A DNA stretch of 16,639 nt from Thermoprotei archaeon (GTDB lineage Archaea; Thermoproteota; Thermoprotei; Thermofilales; Thermofilaceae), in assembly GCA_003649495.1 (NCBI GenBank), contig QMRZ01000020.1:1-16639 (forward strand), in the 5' to 3' direction. The stretch's first letter is position 1. The number at the start of each line of letters is the position of its first letter. The notes beneath the pieces were generated by a model that saw nothing but the letters and a program-made list of their open reading frames with translations, did no database searches and was not told where the DNA came from. Position numbers and translations under genes: made by a program. Positions 1 through 6,858 of the stretch are shown here, piece after piece.

Positions 1-277
1 AGAACATCCTCCACTTGAAGAGTCCCACGACTACGCGCTGGGTATCGTGGAGCGCGCAGCTGAAGTACGTGTTGAAGGTCATACCCACCAGCAGGTAGGA
101 GACCACGTCTGTGCTATACTCGCCGATCATGCTGGAAGTCCTCGTGGGGAAGATGAATGTAAAGTATACCTACGCCAGGGCTCCAACTACCAGGTTAATC
201 GCTTCGAAAGGGAAGGCCCAGATGAAGTACTCAGTCCTGCTGTACGTCACCACTCTGCCAGCGACTGAGTACTTCAT
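1..277 (-). pseudogene. ABC-2 type transporter permease, N-terminal part, interrupted by an in-frame TAG
   Basis: Reading the minus strand from ATG at 277-275 gives a protein beginning MKYSVAGRVVTYSRTEYFIW. It continues into a hydrophobic segment (NLVVGALA), then a TAG at 172-170 (codon 36), then more of the same reading frame (VYFTFIFP, later VVSYLLVGMTFNTYF) to the window edge. The pattern of an N-terminal arginine-containing stretch, a first membrane helix and a 'LLVGMTFNTYF' segment resembles ABC-2 family permeases, which form the membrane channel of ABC exporters. A GAGGG ribosome site lies just upstream of the ATG. The stop falls inside the first membrane helix. A downstream ATG at 130-128 would lose that helix. 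The likeliest reading is a nonsense mutation (for example Trp to amber) in a decaying gene. A sequencing error or stop read-through are alternatives. The gene is also truncated by the window edge. Confidence 0.6.
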
Positions 278-332
278 CTGCCCTCATCTAGCAGGAGGGC
301 AGATGCCCCCCCACCACTCTGCCCTCCTGCTA
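219..332 (-). promoter_or_regulatory. Three chained, mutually exclusive inverted repeats around the permease start
   Basis: Three perfect inverted repeats share arms. A: 219-236 with 263-280 (18 bp). B: 275-285 with 295-305 (11 bp). C: 289-303 with 318-332 (15 bp). In minus-strand RNA, C forms first. B would pair the leader with the GAGGG ribosome site and ATG. A would pair the ATG and first codons with codons 15-20. C and B compete for the same arm, as do B and A. This 1:2, 2:3, 3:4 layout is what an attenuator or ribosome-site switch looks like. It could also be palindromic remnant DNA. The pairings are seen directly; the regulatory role is inference. Confidence 0.45.
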
Positions 333-535
333 CGACCTGCGGGGACTGCCCCCCGGAGGCCGCCCTGAGAGCCCTAGACTGGGTTGCATCCCTCCAGTAC
401 ACTGGGTGTGACGCTCTAGCTCTCGGCGGGATCGTTAGCTATGGTGGGGATGTTCACGGGGAGATAGCCTCTTGGGGGACGGGCGCGGCGCTCCTAGCCT
501 TTTACAGGGCAGCGGAGATCCTAGAAGAATCCTAG
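269..535 (+). pseudogene. C-terminal remnant of an unidentified gene
   Basis: An open frame runs from just after a TGA at 266-268 to a TAG at 533-535, with no ATG, GTG or TTG start. Its second half is protein-like, with stretches such as ALDWVASLQYTG, LALGGIVSYGG and ASWGTGAALLAFYRAAEIL. The helical, glycine-punctuated pattern recalls the end of an alpha/alpha-barrel protein such as some glycoside hydrolases or prenyltransferase-like proteins, but I cannot name a family. The first third, overlapping the inverted repeats, is low-complexity proline-rich translation and is probably not ancestral coding sequence. With the broken permease it marks a locally degenerating region. Confidence 0.4.
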
Positions 536-593
536 TGACGCTGGCTAAGGCGGCTCGAAAAACAACTCCGTGGGGAGGGGCCTTACTAGCTAA

Positions 594-602
594 CCTTTAA
601 GC
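594..602 (+). promoter_or_regulatory. TATA element of the C/D box sRNA
   Basis: CCTTTAAGC lies about 24-26 bp upstream of the predicted 5' end of the sRNA at 622, the usual archaeal TATA-to-start distance. It is the only A/T-rich run in the right place. Confidence 0.5.
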
Positions 603-621
603 CTTGTTTTCACAATCTCCA

Positions 622-679
622 GTGGATGATGAATGACTTCAATGCAGAGATGTGAAGAGTGGTGACACGGCTGATCACC
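622..679 (+). ncRNA. C/D box sRNA (2'-O-methylation guide)
   Basis: All boxes have canonical archaeal spacing. Box C is ATGATGA at 626-632, then a 12-nt guide at 633-644. Box D' is CAGA (near consensus CTGA) at 645-648, then a 3-nt linker. Box C' is GTGAAGA (near RTGATGA) at 652-658, then a second 12-nt guide at 659-670. Box D is CTGA at 671-674. GTG at 622-624 can pair with CAC at 676-678 as the terminal stem. Two equal 12-nt spacers with a 3-nt linker match the known symmetric L7Ae/Nop5/fibrillarin RNP. By the D+5 rule the D guide would direct methylation of the G in a CCGUG-containing target, and the D' guide the G in a CAUUG-containing target. The target RNAs were not identified. The degenerate D' and C' boxes are the main doubt. 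Confidence 0.65.
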
Positions 680-807
680 TCCACGAATGTGTGTGGCTTC
701 CTTGCTTAACGCTGTTGCACAACGTCTGGAGCTGCGGAGGTGGGGTTTCACCTTAGAGCGATAAAGCTTTGGGTGGGGTCGCCCAGGTTAACCGCGTAGG
801 TGACCTA

Positions 808-2538
808 ATGCCAGCTATAGTCAGGGAGGTGGTGCTCGAGAACTTCATGTCCTACAAGTATGCGAGAATCCCCCTAGCTCCTGGTGTCAATATAATAACT
901 GGCCCTAACGGGTCAGGCAAGTCGAGCATCCTCCTGGGGATGGCGGTAGCTCTCGGCCAGACGTACACCGAGAGGGGGAGGAGGCTGAGCGACTTGATTA
1001 GGAGGGGGGAGGAAGTGGCTAGGGTCACAGTAGTGCTTGACAATAGGCCGGTAGGAGGGAGGAGGCCACTCCCCTGGTTTAGAGGTGATGAGGTCTTCTT
1101 CTCGAGGTACTTGAGGTCTGATGGCCAGTATTGGCACGAGGTGAATGGGAGGCTGGTCTCTAAAACGGAGGTGCGCAGGTACTTGGCTAGGGTGGGGCTG
1201 GACCCGGATAACATGCTCATCATCATGCATCAGAACATGGTGGAGGAGTTCGCCTTCCTATCGCCCCAGGAGAGGCTGAGGATCGTGGAGGCCGCAGTCG
1301 GTCTCAAGGGCTACAGGGAAAGGATAGTCTCAGCTAGGAGGATGCTGGAGGAGGGAGCGAGGGAGGCAGCCAAGGTAGAGGAGGCGCTGAGGAAGGCGCG
1401 GGAGGTGCTCGAGTACTGGAGCGAGGTCTATGGGAGATACAGGAGGAGGAGGGAGCTTGAGGCCAGGATGGAGTTCCTCAAGAGGGAGCTGGCGTGGGCC
1501 CGCGTCCGCGACGCGCGTCTCGAGCTGGAGGAGGCGGAGAGGGAGCTCAGGAGGCTCGAGGCCGAGCTTAGAAGCCTTGAGGAGGAGCTGAGAGCTCTCA
1601 GAGTTAGGGAGGATGGCCTGCGTAAGAGCGTGGAAGGCGTCGAGGCTAAGTTGCTGGAAGGCGGGATGGGAGTGGCTGAGGGCTTAGAGGAGCTCAGGAG
1701 GCTGTGGGAGGAGCTGGTAGATGTGGTCTCAGCCGCCAGGGTCAGGGAGTTTGAGAGAAGCCTGCTCAGAGGCGAGCTAGAGGCGGTTAAAGCCAAGGTG
1801 CGTAAGCTGGGTAGGAAGGTTAGGGCGCTAGCCGCCAAGGCCGAGGAGCTGGGAGAGGAAGTATCGACGTCGAGGGCTGTTGAGGAGGTAGAGGAGGAGA
1901 TTAGAGCTCTCGAGCTAGAGCTGGCTAGCCTCGGGGGCATTCCCCCCAACGTTGAGGAGGCCTATGCAAAGTATGTGGAGGCTTACCGCGAGCTTGAGAG
2001 GAGAGCTGAGGAGCTTGAGGCTAATAGGAGGAGGCTGATGGAGGAGCTGGAGAGGAGGATAGCGCTGTGGAGGGAGAGGGTGGAGGCGGTGATAGCGGAC
2101 GTCGACGAGGCTTATAGGCGCATGTTGGAGAGGCTGGGTGCTAGAGGGGGGGTTAGGCTAGTGAATGCCAGTAAGGTAGAGGAGGCGGGCATCGAGCTGA
2201 TAGTGGGGTTCGGTGGTGCAAGCCCAGTACCTCTAGATCCCTACGCTCACAGTGGGGGCGAGCGGACAGCCGCGATAATGTGCTTCTTCCTGGCCCTACA
2301 GGCTCACGTAAAGTCCCCGCTCAGGGCAATAGATGAATTCGATGTCCACATGGATCCCCGTAACCGGGACGTGGTTCTAGAGATGATATTCGAGATGGCG
2401 GCCTCTGACGCGGGTGCCCAGTACGTTGTCATAACGCCTGGCCCCCTGACACATCTTCCCAATGGCGCTAACGTCATTGTAGTACAGAAAGTTAGGGGGC
2501 GCTCTGTAGCCCTCATGACGAGGCACGCTCCCCGCTGA
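808..2538 (+). CDS. Short SMC ATPase, Smc5/6-like
   Basis: An ABC-type SMC ATPase of about 576 residues, expected to work as a dimer that clamps or moves DNA. Walker A is GPNGSGKS (32-39), the Q-loop region HQNMVEEFAFLSP (141-153), signature HSGGERT (481-487), Walker B LRAIDEFDVHMD (505-516), and ITPGPLTHLP (542-551) where the H-loop would be. From family knowledge, DEFD-x-MD and ITP in place of the usual H-loop are Smc5/Smc6 traits, and the Q-loop segment resembles Smc5. Residues 180-420 are charged coiled coil with no room for a standard hinge of about 150 residues and no CxxC hook. ATG 808 is preferred over TTG 769 because GGTGA sits at 799-803 and homology starts at once (REVVLENFMSY). 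GATAAAG at 760-766 may be the TATA. Alternatives are a Rad50-like or arcadin-4-like ATPase, but the head motifs argue for Smc5/6 kinship. A kleisin/KITE pair follows. Confidence 0.8.
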   Translation: MPAIVREVVLENFMSYKYARIPLAPGVNIITGPNGSGKSSILLGMAVALGQTYTERGRRLSDLIRRGEEVARVTVVLDNRPVGGRRPLPWFRGDEVFFSRYLRSDGQYWHEVNGRLVSKTEVRRYLARVGLDPDNMLIIMHQNMVEEFAFLSPQERLRIVEAAVGLKGYRERIVSARRMLEEGAREAAKVEEALRKAREVLEYWSEVYGRYRRRRELEARMEFLKRELAWARVRDARLELEEAERELRRLEAELRSLEEELRALRVREDGLRKSVEGVEAKLLEGGMGVAEGLEELRRLWEELVDVVSAARVREFERSLLRGELEAVKAKVRKLGRKVRALAAKAEELGEEVSTSRAVEEVEEEIRALELELASLGGIPPNVEEAYAKYVEAYRELERRAEELEANRRRLMEELERRIALWRERVEAVIADVDEAYRRMLERLGARGGVRLVNASKVEEAGIELIVGFGGASPVPLDPYAHSGGERTAAIMCFFLALQAHVKSPLRAIDEFDVHMDPRNRDVVLEMIFEMAASDAGAQYVVITPGPLTHLPNGANVIVVQKVRGRSVALMTRHAPR

Positions 2539-2570
2539 CGTGGAAGCCATGGGTAGCTGCCAGGTGGAGG

Positions 2571-2580
2571 GATATAAATA
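2571..2580 (+). promoter_or_regulatory. TATA box for the kleisin-KITE pair
   Basis: GATATAAATA is the clearest TATA element in the window and predicts transcription from about 2600. It lies after the SMC stop, so the two downstream genes can be transcribed apart from the SMC gene. Confidence 0.55.
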
Positions 2581-2646
2581 AGGCTGGAGTCGCCGTAGAT
2601 GAATAGAGTGTCGGTTGGCGGGGTTATGGCATGGTGAGGGCTATTA

Positions 2647-3477
2647 TTGATTGTCTTCCACGAGTACACGGCTCCGAGGTGGGAGTTAGCAGCCATCACG
2701 CTGGGAGCTCAGTGGAGGAGGTGCTGTGGCTTGAGGAGGGTGGAGGCTAGGCTGAGGGAGCTTCTAGAGGAGGTGCTTGAGACTCTAAGAGCTTCGCCCG
2801 ATCCCTTTAAGGTGAGGGTGAGAGAGATACTTGACGAGCTCTCCGCGCTCCTGCCCAGGGCTGGGCTTGAGGAGATGCCCTTAGACGCTGAAATCCTGTT
2901 CAGGCTGGCGGAGGTTGTGAAGAGACAGGGAGAGTGGATCATGGGAGAGGCGGGGGCAATGGCCTTGGGTAGACTATTTGCCCTCCTGAAGGTCAAACTG
3001 CTGGATAACCGCGAGCTAGCACTGCAGCTACTGGAGTCCTGGCGGCCAATAGTCGAGCTGGAGCAGATAACGTTCACCGAGATTATGAGAGCGCTCGACT
3101 ACTTGAGCAGGAGGAGGCCGCGCGCCCTGATTACGGAGGAGGGCTGGGAGCTGAGGGCTATATCGAGGGAGGAGATGGCGGCTCTCGGCATCCTCTCAGA
3201 GCGCCAGCTTGGCGAGCTTCTAAGCAGAGTCCGGCGTAGGCTACTTCGCCTACTCTCAGCTAGGGGCGTGGTGAGGTACGGGGAAGCGATTAGGGGCGAT
3301 GATAGGTATGAGACTTACCTAAATGCATATGCCCTATCTCACCTAGCTTCCCTGGGCGAGTTCGAGATAGTATACGATCCCCTGGAGGATGAGTACTACG
3401 TGACTAGGGGGACGGAGGAAGGCGAACCTGTGTCAATAGTTGTTCCACTGAAGCTGGTGGAGAGCGATGCCGGCTAG
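2647..3477 (+). CDS. Probable kleisin (ScpA/Nse4-like) partner of the SMC
   Basis: A soluble, mostly helical protein of up to 276 residues. An amphipathic N-terminal region (about 30-70) is followed by a helical segment around 78-150 (LDAEILFRLAEVV, LGRLFALLKVKLL). A basic middle follows, then a C-terminal region (about 185-255) that could be a winged helix ending in strands EFEIVYDPLEDEYYVT. That order, helical N-domain and C-terminal winged helix, is the kleisin plan: kleisins bridge the two SMC heads and carry KITE subunits. No sharp kleisin motif is visible, so the call leans on position between an SMC and a KITE-like gene. The start is uncertain. TTG 2647 has GGTGAGG at 2633-2639; TTG 2731 has a stronger GGAGGAGGTG at 2714-2723 and would remove a Cys/Trp-rich leader. 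A 39-codon ORF in another frame (ATG 2631 to TAG 2750) overlaps the start. The gene overlaps the next one by 11 bp. Confidence 0.5.
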   Translation: MIVFHEYTAPRWELAAITLGAQWRRCCGLRRVEARLRELLEEVLETLRASPDPFKVRVREILDELSALLPRAGLEEMPLDAEILFRLAEVVKRQGEWIMGEAGAMALGRLFALLKVKLLDNRELALQLLESWRPIVELEQITFTEIMRALDYLSRRRPRALITEEGWELRAISREEMAALGILSERQLGELLSRVRRRLLRLLSARGVVRYGEAIRGDDRYETYLNAYALSHLASLGEFEIVYDPLEDEYYVTRGTEEGEPVSIVVPLKLVESDAG

Positions 3478-4027
3478 AGTGCCCTCGGCGAAGCTAAGGA
3501 AGGCGGCGAGGCTCCTCCTGTACAGGAGCAGGTCCAAGCCAGGAGTTAAGGGGTGGGAGCTTGCCAGGGCGCTAGGCAGGGATTACCTAGAGGTCATTAA
3601 GGCACTGAATAATACGCTGGAGGTCTTAGGGCTTGAGGTCGTGGCGGTCGACGAGGAAGGTCGTAGGTTGAGTCTAGAGGGAGACTTGAGGAGAGCCCTC
3701 TTCCTAGTCCTGTTGAAGGAGCCTCCCTCGATCCAGGAGGCTAAGACCGTTGGCTGGAGGATAGACGACTTAGCCGTGCTAGCCGCTTCCCTCCTCTACT
3801 TGATGGCCAGGGGCGGCAGGGCTCCACGTAGCGACTTGATGAGTGTGTTGAAGTCGAGGTTCAGATATCCGCGGCTAAGCTACGTTGTGGAGAGGCTGCT
3901 CAGACTGGGCTACCTGGAGGAGGAGGGCGACCAGATAACCATAGGCTGGAGGTCTAGAGTAGAGATCGACCTGGAGAAGCTCGTGGGAGTGGAGTTAGAG
4001 CCTAGGGGGGAGAGCCAGCTCCGGTGA
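3467..4027 (+). CDS. Tandem winged-helix protein, KITE/MAGE (Nse3)-like or ScpB-like
   Basis: A protein of 186 residues with two winged-helix-like units, about 8-70 and 98-168. Unit 1 (ARLLLYRSRSKPGVKG, then VLGLEVVAVDEEGRRLSL) resembles the first WH of MAGE/Nse3 proteins, where a 'LL..R...K.P..' helix precedes a 'FG.EV.EVD' strand. Unit 2 (LAASLLYLMARGG, then GYLEEEGDQITIGWRSR) resembles MAGE WH2, which ends in a Y-L-E ... W-G-P-R-like strand. KITE proteins dimerise on the kleisin of SMC complexes; Nse1/Nse3 do this in Smc5/6 and ScpB in bacteria. The gene starts inside the kleisin gene (ATG 3467, with GGTGGA upstream), implying translational coupling. Its 3' end overlaps the convergent helicase by 26 bp. 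ScpB is the main alternative. Fold-level confidence is moderate, and the MAGE link is inference from remembered patterns. Confidence 0.55.
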   Translation: MPARVPSAKLRKAARLLLYRSRSKPGVKGWELARALGRDYLEVIKALNNTLEVLGLEVVAVDEEGRRLSLEGDLRRALFLVLLKEPPSIQEAKTVGWRIDDLAVLAASLLYLMARGGRAPRSDLMSVLKSRFRYPRLSYVVERLLRLGYLEEEGDQITIGWRSRVEIDLEKLVGVELEPRGESQLR

Positions 4028-6824
4028 GGCGGGCTCTGAGCTTCTCCCTCCTCTTAGCCCAGAGCAGCCTTAGGAGAGAATCGCGACCCCCGCTGTAGCC
4101 TGAGAGGAGCTTCCCTATCTCCCCGAAGCTGAAGCCAGCCGCCCTAGCCAGGACTGCCGCCTCCCTATATCTCTGGAAGAGCCTCACGCTAGCCCAGAAG
4201 TTCCTACAGCCCCTCCCCCTCCTAGACTTCAGGCACCTGCTTGCCCTTACAGCCATCTCATCCTCCGCCACCGTGTCAAAGGCTAGCGCATCTGAACCGC
4301 AGTAGGGGCAGAACGTGCCTGGGTTGACCTCTGTGAGGGGGAGCTCGAACACTGCTCCACACTCCGTGCAGCAAAATGAGGCGAAGGACTGGAGGAGCTT
4401 CACCTTGAAGAGGACGTATGACACCAGCTCCCTCCTCTCAGGCGCTGCAGGCTCTAGGCCAGCCCTCAACGATCTAACAGCCTCCAGAGTGAGGGGTGAG
4501 GGCCCCTTGGAAGCCGCTACCCTCAGCTCGCCCCTCCTCAGCATCGCTACTACCCTCAGCGCGCCCTCGACATCCATGTCCCTGTACATTACCTCCTTTA
4601 GGGCCTCAGTATACGCTGGAGTTCCCTTTAGAGCCGCTGCCAGCCTATCCACATCGCCGGCGGTGAGCCTAGCCCCCGGCGCTATAACCCCCATTCTCCT
4701 GGCCACCTGCTGCAACCTCCACCTAAATGCCCTGCTATCCTCCACAGCGGCCCTGATGTACCTCATGAATTCCTCCTCGGTGACTCTGGTCAGCATCTCA
4801 GCGATATCCGCCGCCTCCAGCCCCTCGCACCTGATAACTATTCTGTAGGGCTTCTCGGAGGCGTAGGCTGGGATTCCTAGGCGCCTAGCAGCCCTGTACG
4901 AGAGGTACTTGCCCAGGGCCCTATTAACCCTATTGCCGAAGTGGGCATGGACTACCACTACATCGCCAGCGTCCTCGACTACTATGAGGTCGTCGCTGGG
5001 CACTGGGAGCCCCCTGCTAACCATATCGTATACAGGCTTGAACGCCTTCTCCACAACCCTAGGATCCACCCCATAGGCCTTGGCTATCCTCCTAGCCGCC
5101 TCGCGGAGCGGCGTGCCGCGCCTAGCCTCCTCAGCTGCTAGGCCCCTAAGCCTGCCCACCTCCTGAGCAACCTCCAGCGGCACGGGTATCTCCTCCCCAA
5201 CCCAGCTTGGAACCGCGCTCTCGTAGTCATCAGCTGGAGAGACGTAGACTACCTCCTCTGTTAGAGCTACAACCTCCCAGGGCCTGCCAGCCATTATGAA
5301 CCTGGCTCCAGGCTCGCAGTACTCCGAGACAAAGTAGTCGTCCAGTAGCCCGACCAGGTCGCCGCTCCCCCTCTCCACCACGTAGTACTGCCTCACCTCA
5401 GGTATGGTCGATAAGGTGCCGTAGAAGTAGTCGTAGGACCTCCTGCCTCCCGGCCTCAGGCGGTTCTCAGAGATGCGTAACAGCCCGAGCTCCTCCATGA
5501 ACTTGGCGACTTGCACGAGCTCATCAAAGCTCAGGTCTCTGAAGGGCTCAGCCCTCCTGGCCAGCTCGTAGAAATCCTCAAGGCTGCCGCCCCAGGCTAT
5601 CGCATACCCCACCAGCTCGTGGGCTAGGACGTCGAGGGGCTTCTGCGGAGGTCTGGAGGGCTCCACCAGCCCCTTCCCCAGCCTGTGCTTCAGGACTATG
5701 CTCTCAAGTGCATCATCGCTAGAGCCTACCACTATCACGCCCCTGCTCACCCTGCGTAGGGAGTGGCCCGACCTACCCACTCTCTGTATGAGCCTCCTAA
5801 CCTCCCTCGGGGAGTTGTACTGGATTACGAAGTCCACATGTCCAATATCTATCCCAAGCTCCATCGATGAGGTGCACACTACGCCCCTTATCTCCCCCCT
5901 CCTGAGCATCTCCTCAACCCTCACTCTCTCCGGCTGAGAGAGGCTGCCGTGATGCACGTAGATGGGGAACTTCTCATCCCAAAGCTTAAACCGGCTGGCT
6001 AGCATCTCTGCCGTAGGCCTAGTGTTGGAGAATATCAGGGTCGACCTATAGCGCTCAACTAGACCCTTTATGAACCTCAGCCTCGCCGCTACCTCAGGGG
6101 ATACGAGGAGAGCCTGAGCTAGCTTCACATCACCCACGTTGACATCCGGCCACGCCACGGCCACCTCTATCCGCTTATGGGCTGGGACGTAGACCACCCT
6201 ACACTTCCTCCCAGCCCCCACCAGTAGCCTAGCCACTTCTTCCGGGTTCCCGACCGTGGCTGAGAGCCCTATCACCTGAGGATCCCGGCCAGCTAGCCTC
6301 CTCACCTTCTCCATCAGAAGACTCAGCTGAGCGCCCCTCTTGCTGTCAGCCACCTCATGGACCTCATCCACTATCACCCACCTGAGAGCCCTGAGGTGTT
6401 CTCTCAGCCTCCTGCCGACTATGAGTAGTTGGAGGGTCTCCGGCGTGGTGACCATGATGTCCGGCGGCGCGAGGGCCTGCAGCCTTCTCTCTGAGCGGCT
6501 AGTATCGCCGTGCCGGACCGCTATCCTCAGCCCCAGCCTCAAGGCCCACCACTCCAGCCTTGAGAGTATGTCCCTGTTAAGCGTCCTTAGAGGAGTCACG
6601 TAGAGCAGCTTAATGCCGGGCTCACTCACTCTTAGCATCATGGAGAGGATGGGGAGGAAGGCAGCCTCAGTCTTCCCGCTGCCTGTAGGGGCCGCTATAA
6701 GCACGTTCTCCCCCGATAGTATGAGGGGGATCGCCTCCTTCTGCGGGGGGGTGGGCTCTCCGAAGCCTCTCTCCTTCCACAGCTTCCTGACCAGGGGGTG
6801 TAGTAGCTCAATCACACTGGACAT
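4002..6824 (-). CDS. Lhr-family superfamily 2 DNA/RNA helicase with C-terminal zinc site
   Basis: A protein of 940 residues, typical length for archaeal Lhr-like helicases, which are ATP-dependent 3'-5' helicases linked to DNA repair. The Q-motif region is TPPQKEAIP (25-33), Walker A APTGSGKT (45-52), DEVH box (153-156), SAT (188-190), and motif VI QRVGRSGH (347-354). A winged-helix/beta-sheet Lhr extension follows. Cysteines at about 819, 822, 839 and 842 (CTEC and CPYC) form a four-cysteine zinc site, and the protein ends in a basic helical tail. The start is ATG 6824; the only good TATA upstream is the short A/T run near 6851-6857 shared with the divergent gene. Its 3' end runs 26 bp into the convergent KITE-like gene. 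The family call is secure; which Lhr subgroup it belongs to is not. Confidence 0.9.
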   Translation of the reverse strand: MSSVIELLHPLVRKLWKERGFGEPTPPQKEAIPLILSGENVLIAAPTGSGKTEAAFLPILSMMLRVSEPGIKLLYVTPLRTLNRDILSRLEWWALRLGLRIAVRHGDTSRSERRLQALAPPDIMVTTPETLQLLIVGRRLREHLRALRWVIVDEVHEVADSKRGAQLSLLMEKVRRLAGRDPQVIGLSATVGNPEEVARLLVGAGRKCRVVYVPAHKRIEVAVAWPDVNVGDVKLAQALLVSPEVAARLRFIKGLVERYRSTLIFSNTRPTAEMLASRFKLWDEKFPIYVHHGSLSQPERVRVEEMLRRGEIRGVVCTSSMELGIDIGHVDFVIQYNSPREVRRLIQRVGRSGHSLRRVSRGVIVVGSSDDALESIVLKHRLGKGLVEPSRPPQKPLDVLAHELVGYAIAWGGSLEDFYELARRAEPFRDLSFDELVQVAKFMEELGLLRISENRLRPGGRRSYDYFYGTLSTIPEVRQYYVVERGSGDLVGLLDDYFVSEYCEPGARFIMAGRPWEVVALTEEVVYVSPADDYESAVPSWVGEEIPVPLEVAQEVGRLRGLAAEEARRGTPLREAARRIAKAYGVDPRVVEKAFKPVYDMVSRGLPVPSDDLIVVEDAGDVVVVHAHFGNRVNRALGKYLSYRAARRLGIPAYASEKPYRIVIRCEGLEAADIAEMLTRVTEEEFMRYIRAAVEDSRAFRWRLQQVARRMGVIAPGARLTAGDVDRLAAALKGTPAYTEALKEVMYRDMDVEGALRVVAMLRRGELRVAASKGPSPLTLEAVRSLRAGLEPAAPERRELVSYVLFKVKLLQSFASFCCTECGAVFELPLTEVNPGTFCPYCGSDALAFDTVAEDEMAVRASRCLKSRRGRGCRNFWASVRLFQRYREAAVLARAAGFSFGEIGKLLSGYSGGRDSLLRLLWAKRREKLRARLTGAGSPP

Positions 6825-6849
6825 GCAATGCCAAGTTAAGTGCGGGCCC

Positions 6850-6858
6850 CCTTATATC
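6850..6858. promoter_or_regulatory. Probable bidirectional TATA region
   Basis: CCTTATATC is the strongest A/T-rich run in the gap between the divergent helicase (start 6824) and the plus-strand gene. Read rightward it predicts initiation near 6881; read leftward (GATATAAGG) it predicts initiation near 6829. It therefore has suitable spacing for both genes. The only other A/T run, AAGTTAAG near 6834, is too close to the helicase start. Confidence 0.4.

Noticed and set aside
47..368. Two plus-strand open frames near the left edge
   Set aside because: They lie antisense to the permease-like frame, have no plausible ribosome site, and translate to histidine/proline-rich sequence with no domain pattern.
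1..540. Insertion sequence or transposon end at the inverted repeats
   Set aside because: No transposase frame, no target duplication and no flanking pair of repeats; the repeats overlap one another as alternative hairpins and do not bracket an element.
769..807. Upstream TTG start for the SMC
   Set aside because: ATG 808 has a GGTGA ribosome site and the conserved N-terminal strand begins right after it; the extra 13 residues show no family resemblance.
1428..1949. Long minus-strand open frame (173 codons) inside the SMC gene
   Set aside because: It is a serine/leucine-rich shadow of the AGG/GAG-rich coiled coil; the plus-strand frame carries all family motifs.
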